Of a stretch of DNA of 64,000 nt, positions 9,673 to 17,870 are shown one piece after another; position 1 is the stretch's first letter; each line of letters starts with the position of its first letter. The notes below the pieces were generated by a model. That model did not search any database, was not told where the DNA came from, and was given only the letters and a program-made list of their open reading frames with translations. The stretch is from an uncultured Helicobacter sp. (GTDB taxonomy: Bacteria; Campylobacterota; Campylobacteria; Campylobacterales; Helicobacteraceae). Both the position numbers and the translations under genes were made by a program. The stretch is taken from positions 53,791 to 117,790 of the forward strand of contig CALVBL010000004.1 of the NCBI GenBank assembly GCA_944325775.1. Direction: 5' to 3'.

Positions 9673-9839
9673 ATTATCACTCTTAGTTTGGTATCGCTCA
9701 CAGAGAGTGAATCTCTGATCGCTCCGCTTCGTGTGTATATAGTAAATCTCAAGCAAGGTTGTAGATTCTCTAGTGCCACCACCTCATTGACACCACTTGA
9801 GCGAACATATTTCTTATGCACTATTCTTAATCTTGTCAT
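9669..9839 (-). CDS. Small unknown protein, translationally coupled between an acyltransferase and uppS
   Basis: A 56-codon frame starting at an ATG at 9839. Its start overlaps the stop of the upstream acyltransferase gene as ATGA, and its own stop overlaps the uppS start as ATGA. Two four-base overlaps at exactly the right places are strong evidence for a real, translated gene. The product begins MTRLRIVHKKYVRSSG, is basic, and has no signal peptide or membrane segment. I do not recognise a family. It would be made in step with the undecaprenyl synthase. Confidence 0.6.
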   Translation of the reverse strand: MTRLRIVHKKYVRSSGVNEVVALENLQPCLRFTIYTRSGAIRDSLSVSDTKLRVII

Positions 9840-10297
9840 CTTTGCTCCATTCCTCGTAATAATCTCGCAGGGTTGCCTGCATAAAATCCGCTTGTGGTTA
9901 TGTCTTTGGTCACTACACTGCCCGCACCGATAACGACATTATCACAGATTGATACGGGCAAAATCGTAGCGTTTGAGCCGATAGAGACTTTATCACCGAT
10001 TTTGGTGGCGCGCCATTTTGTTTTAGAATCTGCCGGACCACCTTCACTAAAGAGATCATTGACAAACATCACGCCATGCCCGATGAAGCAATCCTGCCCG
10101 ATTTCTACCAGTGAGCAAATAAAGCTATGGCTCTGAATCCGTGTGCGCGCACCCACACGCACTTTATCCTGAATCTCACAAAATGGTCCCACAAACACAT
10201 CATCGCCCAATACACAGCCATAGAGATTGCTTGGCGTTATCACCACGACATTTGCGCCGCTCTCCACATCTACTATTTTGCTCTCTCGTATCTGCAT
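9836..10297 (-). CDS. Left-handed beta-helix N-acetyltransferase (WbpD/FdtC-like)
   Basis: A 153-residue hexapeptide-repeat acyltransferase. Repeated units of the form (I/V)G followed by small residues run through the chain, for example VLGDDVFVGPFCEIQDKVRV and VSIGSNATILPVSICDNVVI, and it ends GAGSVVTKDITTSGFYAGNP with a typical short tail. This is the architecture of enzymes that N-acetylate UDP-2-acetamido-3-amino sugars (WbpD) or dTDP-3-aminohexoses (FdtC). The exact sugar is not determinable. It follows the methylase-specificity fusion gene by 2 bases and is coupled to the small ORF and uppS, linking it with surface polysaccharide synthesis. Confidence 0.85.
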   Translation of the reverse strand: MQIRESKIVDVESGANVVVITPSNLYGCVLGDDVFVGPFCEIQDKVRVGARTRIQSHSFICSLVEIGQDCFIGHGVMFVNDLFSEGGPADSKTKWRATKIGDKVSIGSNATILPVSICDNVVIGAGSVVTKDITTSGFYAGNPARLLRGMEQR

Positions 10298-10299
10298 AC

Positions 10300-11973
10300 C
10301 TATCCTCGCAAGGTTTCTAGAGCGTTTTTGACATCTTTTAGCTGTGTAGAGAGTGTGCAGATGCGCTCAAACATCTCTTGGCTATGGGATTCAAAGTCTG
10401 TGGGAATGGCGAGGTTTTTGAGACTTTGGACATCGATACTTTTGGTGTAATGCTCATAGAGCGTGCTTAGTGCCTTTTGTCCTTGCTGTGAGTAAAAATA
10501 ACAATACAGCCCGATGGCTTGTTTGGGATTGACACAACGTACGATCACAATCCCAGCATTTGCCACAGCAAGCTTGTGCGCGATACTTGGGCTAAAAATC
10601 GTAACTTTTGGCGTGTTGCCACGTAGCGAGAGACAAATATCATAGGGCTTGAGCGCGTATTTTTGCACCTTAAAGCTATCGCCTAGGGAGCGTTTGGTAA
10701 AAAACTCCTCGCTAAAGCCATACTCGCTAAAATCCGCCAATCCCACATCATAATATTCTATGCGCGTGTCGTTTTTGCCCCCATACACGCGCTGCCCGCG
10801 AAACACCTCCACGCCTAATGCACTTAGGGTCTTGCCCTCGCTATGCTCTGAATCTCTGCGTGTGAGGGGGAGATGATAGGAAGTGAGGTGTGTGTAGGGC
10901 ATCAGAAAACAAAACTCGTTTTCCTTGCGCGCAAAAAACGCGTCCAAAATCTCATTAAGATTCACAAGGCGATTGTATTTGCCATCTTTTTTCCAAAAAT
11001 GCTCACCTTTAGCATCGATGTTTAATATCTCTTGATTGTTAGGTGAGAGCACAAGCACACAAAAATCAGCATTTTGGTGGGGGAAGATGTTTTTGGGCAA
11101 CTCGATAATCGCCTCAATCAGCCCCTGCTTATAGAATCTCTGCATAAACTCGCTCTCAAGACTGGATTTTTGCAAGGTTTGTGTGCGTAGGATAAAGACT
11201 GCGCGTTTTTTGAGATAATACATCGCATGGATCAAAAACACCCATTCGGCATAGGTCTTAGCTAGGCTATGCAGTCCTTTGAAACGTTTGTCGTCTTTGA
11301 GATACTCTACGCCTATGTGTGCGCTAAATGGGGGGTTGCAGATGATTTTGTCAAACTTTTGTTCAAAAAATGGAGCCTTTAGAATGTCGTTGATGATGAG
11401 ATGATTATAAGCGATATTTGCAAGCTTGCAGGTGAGTTTGGCGACTTTAGCAAGGCGTGAATCAAGCTCTTCGCCATAAAGGGCTATGGGCGAATTTGGC
11501 TGCTTAGCGTGCAGAATCTGGGAGATCATCAAAAACAATGTGCCAATGCCATAGCAGGGGTTGTAGATTTTCTCATCACTTTGTATATCTAGTAGGCGTA
11601 CAAGGAGTTCGTTTATCTCTAGGGGTGTGGAGTAGTAATAGAGTTTGTTGGAGGTCTTTTTTTGGGTGATGATGTGCAAAAACTCTTCGATATTGCTTAG
11701 TGTTGTGTCGGTTGCTTGGATAAGTTTTAGAATCTTTAGGAAGTTAATGTTGGGATTGATTGCGATGAAAAGTTCCGCGCCGATGATCTCCTCTATGCTG
11801 GCATTAAGACTTTGGGCGATGGGCTTGCGCCTAGAGCCTAGCGCGATAGATTCTGTGAGGATATTGGGGTGGAAGTTCTTGATGATAAAAAGCTCTAAGA
11901 TAATGCTGATAGAATCTAGCATATCCACATGGTAGCGTTTGATATACTCAAAGCATTGTAGCAACTTTTCCAC
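10300..11973 (-). CDS. Solitary N6-adenine DNA methylase fused to a specificity-like C-terminal domain
   Basis: A 557-residue protein starting at GTG 11973, preceded by AAGGA. The central region is an HsdM-type methylase: motif I is about IYNPCYGIGTLFLM and motif IV is IICNPPFSAH (NPPF). The last 180 residues look like half of a type I specificity subunit: VEVFRGQRVYGG, YALKPYDICLSLRGNTPKV, ANAGIVIVRC, QGQKALSTLYE and SIDVQSLKNLAIP match the target-recognition fold and its repeat helix. No restriction subunit lies nearby. It could be an orphan methylase controlling expression, or work with distant partners. The fusion order methylase then specificity resembles type IIG enzymes without the nuclease. 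Confidence 0.8.
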   Translation of the reverse strand: MEKLLQCFEYIKRYHVDMLDSISIILELFIIKNFHPNILTESIALGSRRKPIAQSLNASIEEIIGAELFIAINPNINFLKILKLIQATDTTLSNIEEFLHIITQKKTSNKLYYYSTPLEINELLVRLLDIQSDEKIYNPCYGIGTLFLMISQILHAKQPNSPIALYGEELDSRLAKVAKLTCKLANIAYNHLIINDILKAPFFEQKFDKIICNPPFSAHIGVEYLKDDKRFKGLHSLAKTYAEWVFLIHAMYYLKKRAVFILRTQTLQKSSLESEFMQRFYKQGLIEAIIELPKNIFPHQNADFCVLVLSPNNQEILNIDAKGEHFWKKDGKYNRLVNLNEILDAFFARKENEFCFLMPYTHLTSYHLPLTRRDSEHSEGKTLSALGVEVFRGQRVYGGKNDTRIEYYDVGLADFSEYGFSEEFFTKRSLGDSFKVQKYALKPYDICLSLRGNTPKVTIFSPSIAHKLAVANAGIVIVRCVNPKQAIGLYCYFYSQQGQKALSTLYEHYTKSIDVQSLKNLAIPTDFESHSQEMFERICTLSTQLKDVKNALETLRG

Positions 11974-12342
11974 GAGATTCCTTGTGTTTGGGGTAGGTAA
12001 GGGCGTTATTTTAGCATAAATTACATAGAATCTCTAATTCGTGGCATTCAGCTTTCTGAGACAAAAGCGGGAGCGGTGAAAAAGCGGCACTTTATTCTTT
12101 TTGGAGTTTTAATGAATAGGGAAGGGGATAGACCTCTTCTCTTTTTGTATTTTGCACAAACAGAGATTCAGAGAAATAAAGAAATATTCGTTAGAATGCG
12201 AATTTAAGAGGCTAGATTCTGAAATATCCTTAGAGATTTTAAGATATTTTTAGAAGCTATGTGTCTCATTGAGCTGTCCTGCCGCACTTAGTTAAAGATT
12301 GCGCACAAGCCAAATTTCAGAATCTAAACAAAAGGAAGCCCG
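11974..12342. other. Intergenic stretch between divergent genes
   Basis: About 370 bases between the methylase fusion (minus) and ccoI (plus). It should hold both promoters, but no clear -10 element stands out. It contains four AGATTCT/AGAATCT heptamers and a 31-codon ORF at 12112-12207 with a possible GGAG site six bases upstream; that ORF has no recognisable product and may be chance. Confidence 0.5.
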
Positions 12343-14784
12343 GTGTTAAAACATTGTAGCCACTGCCACAACCTCTACGACCAAAGCACGTTAAAAAAAG
12401 TCTCTCACAATGGTGAGGAGTTGTATTTTTGTTGTAATGGGTGTGAAAGTGTGTATATGCTGCTGCAAAAGGCGGATTTGGGGAGTTTTTATGCTAAACG
12501 TGGCGATGTGGAGCTTAGAGTGCCCACGCAAGATAGCACAGAGGATTTGAGTTTTTTTGACTCGCCGAGTTTTGAGCAAAAATACATTCGCACAGATTCT
12601 GCTAATCCCAATCTAAAGAGCTGTGCGCTGATCCTCACACATATCCATTGTGCGGCATGTGTGTGGCTCAATGAGCAAGTGCTCAACTCCCAAAAGGGCA
12701 TAAAAAGCGCAAGTATCAACTATACCAACAATCGCCTGCACATCACTTGGGATAGCAGGCTCATCACACTTTCACAGATTATTAGGCTCATACGCTCTAT
12801 TGGCTATGACGCGTATGCTTACGATCCACAGATTCAAGAAAATGCTGACAAAAAACAGACCAAAGAATATTACACACGCGTGATTGTCGCGCTATTTTGC
12901 ACGATGAATATTATGTGGATTGCCGTGGCGCAATACAGCGGCTACTTCCTAGGCATACAAGACTACGCGCGCAATGTGCTCAATCTCGCCTCATTTGTGC
13001 TCTGCTCAATCACACTTTTTTACTCGGGATTTGCATTTTATAGAGGAGCGTATTATGGGCTTAAAAACGGCTTTATCGGTATGGATATGCTTGTGAGTGT
13101 GGGCTCAAGCCTCACATATATCTACTCGATTTATGCTGCGCTTACACATAGAGGGGAGACTTACTTTGAATCTGTGAGTATGATCATCACATTTGTGTTG
13201 ATTGGAAAGTTTCTTGAAGTGCGGAGCAAAAAGAGCGCGGGTGAGAATCTAGAGGCGATTTATGCGTTTTTACCCCAAAACATCACAATTTGCAAAAATG
13301 GCGATGAGCGTGATCTGGAGATAAAAAAACCTCAAGAAGTGCAGGTGGGCGATGTGATTATGAGTTTGCCGGGTGAGAAAATCGCTATTGATGGAATCTT
13401 GCTAAGTGATAAAGCACTCTTTGATACCAAGGCGATTAATGGCGAGAGTATGCCCCTAGAGGCAAGTAGTGGGCAAGAAATACTCTCTGGATCTATCAAT
13501 CTCACGCACAAGATTCTCTATCGTGCTACCAAGAACTTTAATGACAGCTTGATGAGCAAGCTTCTGAGTCTTGTAGAGCAGAGTCTCGCGCACAAACCCC
13601 ATATACAGAATCTCGCCAATACCATCTCGCAAAATTTCTCACGCACGATACTAGCCATCGCGCTGCTGTGCTTTGTGGGCTGGTATGTGCTAGGGGGCGA
13701 GGGGGCAGAAGGGGCGATGATTATCGCCATTTCTGTCATCATCATCGCCTGTCCTTGCGCGCTCGCGCTCGCCACGCCCATAGCCACGATCGTGGGGATC
13801 GCACAAGGGTATAAAAAAAATATCCTCTTTCGTCAAGCAAACTTCCTAGAGACGCTCGCTAAGGCTAAGGTTATTGTGTTTGATAAGACCGGCACATTAA
13901 GTGAGGGCAAGCCGCAAGTGTGCAAGGTGCATAGAGATGGGCTAGATTCTAAGAGTGCTGCACTGCTATATTCGCTTACACACTCTAGCAAGCACCCCAT
14001 TTCTCTTAGTGTGTGTGCCTATCTCAAGGAGCATTATGCGCATCTAAACCCACACATTGTGCCTTTGAGATCCTATGAGCAGGTGGATTCTAAAGGAATG
14101 CGCGCGCATTATGAAGAGACGTGTGTGCTAGGTGGGAGTTTGGTGTTTTTGCAAGAGCAGGGCGTGGCGATCCCTCCGCTAGAGCTGGGTGAGGGTATGA
14201 TGTTTGGATTTGCTAGAGATGGGGAGCTACTCGCACTCTTTGAGCTACAAGATTCACCCAAGCCCTATGCTAAGGAGCTAGTGAGCTATCTACAAGCCCA
14301 GCAGATTGATACGATTTTGCTAAGCGGTGATAGGGAGCCAAGCGTGCGAAAATGCGCGCAAAAGATTGGGATTAGTGAGTATCACGCGGGCTTTTCTCCG
14401 CTAGAAAAAGGTGCGTTTATAGAAAATCTCAAAGCCCAAAATAAAATCGTGGTGATGGTGGGCGATGGGATCAATGACGCGCTAGCACTTAGCAAAAGCG
14501 ACATCGCCATATCTATGGGCGCGGGGAGTGATATCGCGATTTTGAGCAGTGATGTGGTGATACTTGATGATAGCTTGCAAAGTGTGCGAAATGCCATGCA
14601 TCTGGCTAAAATCACCTTCAAAACCATCAAGCAAAACATACTCCTAAGCATCATCTATAATGCCCTCACGATCCCCATCGCGCTTGCTGGGCTTATCATA
14701 CCGCTTTTTGCAGCACTCTCGATGAGCGTGAGCTCTATCATCGTGGTGCTCAATTCTCTGCGGATTAAGAGTCAGACTAGATAA
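12343..14784 (+). CDS. ccoI: Copper-transporting P1B-type ATPase CcoI/FixI
   Basis: An 813-residue heavy-metal P-type ATPase. The N-terminus is the CcoI-type metal-binding segment (CSHCHNLYD, then FCCNGCESVYMLLQ), followed by an HMA domain with CAACVWLN near residue 104. Membrane helices follow. The transmembrane ion motif is ACPCALALATP near residue 470, the phosphorylation site is DKTGTLSEG near 512, and the hinge is GDGINDALAL. These features point to the ATPase that delivers copper to cytochrome cbb3 oxidase rather than to CopA, which lacks the leading Cys cluster. The start is GTG 12343 with AAAGGAAG upstream. It is not next to other cco genes here. Confidence 0.93.
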   Translation: MLKHCSHCHNLYDQSTLKKVSHNGEELYFCCNGCESVYMLLQKADLGSFYAKRGDVELRVPTQDSTEDLSFFDSPSFEQKYIRTDSANPNLKSCALILTHIHCAACVWLNEQVLNSQKGIKSASINYTNNRLHITWDSRLITLSQIIRLIRSIGYDAYAYDPQIQENADKKQTKEYYTRVIVALFCTMNIMWIAVAQYSGYFLGIQDYARNVLNLASFVLCSITLFYSGFAFYRGAYYGLKNGFIGMDMLVSVGSSLTYIYSIYAALTHRGETYFESVSMIITFVLIGKFLEVRSKKSAGENLEAIYAFLPQNITICKNGDERDLEIKKPQEVQVGDVIMSLPGEKIAIDGILLSDKALFDTKAINGESMPLEASSGQEILSGSINLTHKILYRATKNFNDSLMSKLLSLVEQSLAHKPHIQNLANTISQNFSRTILAIALLCFVGWYVLGGEGAEGAMIIAISVIIIACPCALALATPIATIVGIAQGYKKNILFRQANFLETLAKAKVIVFDKTGTLSEGKPQVCKVHRDGLDSKSAALLYSLTHSSKHPISLSVCAYLKEHYAHLNPHIVPLRSYEQVDSKGMRAHYEETCVLGGSLVFLQEQGVAIPPLELGEGMMFGFARDGELLALFELQDSPKPYAKELVSYLQAQQIDTILLSGDREPSVRKCAQKIGISEYHAGFSPLEKGAFIENLKAQNKIVVMVGDGINDALALSKSDIAISMGAGSDIAILSSDVVILDDSLQSVRNAMHLAKITFKTIKQNILLSIIYNALTIPIALAGLIIPLFAALSMSVSSIIVVLNSLRIKSQTR

Positions 14785-14836
14785 GGGAATATTGTTTGCT
14801 TACTAGACTCTAAAAAGACAGAATCTAGGAGCGCAT

Positions 14837-17039
14837 ATGATAGAAGATATTTTGCAGGTGCAGCCACAAGCCCAAAAACCTATGGAAGGTAAATCTGTGC
14901 GAAGCGCGGAGTTTGAAAAATATCTCAAAGAAAGCACGCAAAATTTTGAAGGACTAACGACTAAAACAAGCACTTCAAAGCCCACCAAGCCAAAAGAGAG
15001 CAAAGCCCAGATCAAGACTTCAACCGAATCTAGTGAATCTAGCGAATCTATCGCCAAAAAAGCCGCGCCAAAAACCACACCAAACGCCACAGAGCTACTT
15101 GCTGCCTCTCTCACACCAGAAGCACTCAAATCCCAAGAAGCCACCACCCTAGCTAAAGCACCCAAAGACACGCCACTCACCCAAGCTCTCAAAGCTGCGC
15201 AAGATCAAGGCACTAAGAGTGCGCAAGAGAAGCAGACATTGCAAAATCAAGCCACAAATATCGCTCCCAAGCCTATCCCTGCGATCAATCCAGAGGAGCT
15301 AAAGAGTCTTGATGATGTGCGCACACTTGCCGAGGATCAAGGGCTAAATCCCACCAAGGTTACGGCACTAGAGCAAGAGGAAGTATTGCCAAAACCAAAG
15401 AGGACGCCAGAATCTGCTAAGCAAAAGATTCAATACGAGGCAGAGAATGCAGAAGATCGTGTAGCCATCATCAATCGCGGCACCAAAAAGCCAAAAAACA
15501 TCACAAGCAAGATTTCTAATATCTACGAAGAGGGCAAAGCAGAGCAAAGCGGCGCTACATTAGGATCAATGCTTGGTTTAAAGGATTTACCCCGACAAGC
15601 CTAAGCCACAAGCCCAAAATATAGACCAAGCCAAAGATATAGGGGGGCAATCCCCCCAAAATACCGATAAAGGTGTTAGCAAAACCAAGCGCGCAGGCAA
15701 AAATACCCAAAAGCAATCACAAGCTAGCAATGCACCAAGCCCTGCAGGCGCGCCTAAAGCTCAAGAAACAAAAGAGCCAGCACAGAATCTAAAAGATCCC
15801 AAAACTCCCAAGACACAGGCTAAGATACCAAATAGCGCGGCACAAGAGAGTAAGATGCAAGATCTGCCCTCATCTACCGCATCTAGGCATATCTCACAAG
15901 AGCTAGATTCACAAACACCTATCTTAGAATCTAACACAGAATCTAGCGTGCCAAAAAATCCTCGTATATCTGATATTCCTAAGCAAAAATCACCCAAAAC
16001 ACTAAAAGAGGACAAACTTCCCCAAGATGCTAAGGCAGTGGATTCTAAACAATCACCACAAGAATCTCGCAATCTCTCAAAAGATCGTGGGCAATCTCCT
16101 CAAAAGCCCGCAGAGCAAAGCTCCCAGCACACAGCCCTAGCGCAAACCACCCCGCAAGTCCAAGCAGCGGGGGAGCTACAGATTGAAGAAAGTGTGCAAG
16201 GGTTTGTGATCGATGAGGTGCTCACCACGCCACTTACTCCCGCTCACGTCAAAGAATCCTTTACATCAGAATCTAGCGTGCCAAAAAATCCTAAGCAAGA
16301 CAATTCCCAAAAGCCCCAAGCTCAACCAAATGCCAAAAACACATCAGCCCTACAATCAGAATCTGCCTCTAGTGGGGATTCTAAACAGCAGCAATCCTCC
16401 CATACCCCATTAGATTCACAACGATCCCAAGCCAATCAAAATGTGCAGGTGGCTAGTGATGAGTTTTTGCAAGATTTGGAGCAAAGCGCGCAGCACATAG
16501 ATCAGATTCACAAAACTAAAGAATCCACATCTTCTAAGCAATCTCAAAGCACCCAAACGCCCCAATCTCCAAAAGACAATCCCCAAAACCCCACAAACAC
16601 CCAAAGCACACAGCACATCAAGCCCGAGATACTCTATAGGAGCGTAGCTGCGCGCGAGTCGGTGCGCAATTTTGCCTCACAGCTAAGCCAAGAGGTGCTA
16701 AACTACAAGCCCCCTATCACTAAACTCTCTTTAGAGTTAAACCCACAGAATCTAGGCACGCTTGAGCTCACAATCTCTAAAAGCGGCAAGGATCTACAGG
16801 TGCAGGTAATCTCAAATCCAAGCGCGATAAATCTCTTTGTGAATAACCAAGTGGAATTGCGCAGCAATCTTGCACAAATGGGCTTTAACAATGTGGATTT
16901 GAATTTCTCCCAAAATGGCGCGAACTCGGGACAAAAACACCAGCAAGGACGCCAAAACCAAAGCTACCAAGCCAATGAGGGGAATGAAAATAGCTTAGAA
17001 TCCCACACGATGTTTATCACGATACCACAATACGCATAA
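14837..17039 (+). pseudogene. fliK: Flagellar hook-length control protein FliK, split by an apparent one-base frameshift
   Basis: The first frame (14837-15604) encodes 255 residues beginning MIEDILQVQPQ. A second frame is open without stops from 15582 and runs to 17039. The first shared reading frame ATG in the second part is only at 15855, but the 270 bases before it have the same Ser/Lys/Gln/Pro-rich, disordered composition. Dropping one C from the CCCC at 15590-15593 fuses both into a 733-residue protein. The C-terminal FliK domain is clear: LSLELNPQNLGTLELTISKS, DLQVQVIS and LAQMGFNNVDLNFS. FliK measures hook length and switches flagellar export. Position before flgD and flgE supports the call. 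This may be a sequencing error, a real mutation or a slippage-controlled gene. Confidence 0.85.
15642..15657 (+). other. GC-only hairpin inside fliK
   Basis: G6, a CAAT loop and C6 give a perfect six-base-pair stem about 50 bases after the frameshift point in fliK. It lies within coding sequence, lacks a following T run and is probably not a terminator. Confidence 0.5.
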
Positions 17040-17048
17040 AGGGCGAGT

Positions 17049-17870
17049 ATGGCGATTGATCTAGGGCAAGTAACAGGCGCAACTGCCAAGATAGAAAAGC
17101 AAAAGCAAAATCCAAAAAATGTCAATGAGCTAGATAACGAAGCGTTTATGCGGCTTTTCCTAGAACAGCTCAAAAACCAAGATCCCACCGCACCAATGGA
17201 GACGGATAAGATCATCACCCAAACCGCCCAACTCACGCAGGTAGAAATGCAAGAGCAAAACAAAAAAACAATGGTCGAAGTAGCCGAGGCGATGAAATCC
17301 ACACAAGAGACCAACAAAGAACTCAAGGAATTTCAAGAAAAAATGAAAGAATCACTTGAAAGTCTTAATGAAGGTATGAAAACCACCGCATCTTCTAATA
17401 GTGCGATGGCAGCACTCAACGCCCTGCAATCTGTCTCGATGATAGGTAAGATAGCTGAAACTGATGTCTTTGGTGTGAATCTAAACGCCGGGGATAGCGT
17501 GAAGTTTCAGATATTTTTTGATCAGGCTATTAGTGCCGAGCAGGGTGAGCCAAAGATTCATATTTTTAATCAGCAAAATGATCTTGTGCGCACTCTTTCA
17601 CTCAAAGAATACGCGGGCAAAAAGGGCTATGTGGAGTTTAATTGGGACGGCAAAAGTGATAATGGCATGCAAATGCCAAGCGGCAGCTACAATATCCGCG
17701 CAGAATACAATCTCGATCCTGCCACAAGTCAGTATCATATGGCGCGGGTGGGGCGTGGCGAGGTGCAAAGCATCATTTTTGACAAAGGCGCGCCTATGCT
17801 AAGAATGGGGGATATGATTTTGCCATTGCAGAGTGCGATTGAGTTTTATAACAAGGATCAGAGTTTATGA
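17049..17870 (+). CDS. flgD: Flagellar hook capping/assembly protein FlgD
   Basis: A 273-residue protein. The N-terminal export and cap region has the classical motif: FMRLFLEQLKNQDPTAPMET followed by TAQLTQVEMQEQ. A Gln/Glu/Lys-rich helix follows, then the FlgD Tudor/FlgD-Ig part with FNWDGKSDNGMQMPSGSYNI, the hallmark of the family. It caps the growing hook outside the cell while FlgE subunits are added. It lies 9 bases after fliK, and its TGA overlaps the flgE ATG (ATGA), so the genes form one operon. Confidence 0.95.
   Translation: MAIDLGQVTGATAKIEKQKQNPKNVNELDNEAFMRLFLEQLKNQDPTAPMETDKIITQTAQLTQVEMQEQNKKTMVEVAEAMKSTQETNKELKEFQEKMKESLESLNEGMKTTASSNSAMAALNALQSVSMIGKIAETDVFGVNLNAGDSVKFQIFFDQAISAEQGEPKIHIFNQQNDLVRTLSLKEYAGKKGYVEFNWDGKSDNGMQMPSGSYNIRAEYNLDPATSQYHMARVGRGEVQSIIFDKGAPMLRMGDMILPLQSAIEFYNKDQSL

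Noticed and set aside
12391..12719. Minus-strand ORFs of 62-76 codons within ccoI
   Set aside because: They are shadows of the strongly conserved plus-strand P-type ATPase and have no protein-like motifs or ribosome-binding sites.
15642..15657. Terminator in fliK
   Set aside because: The G6-C6 hairpin lacks a T run and sits inside an open reading frame.
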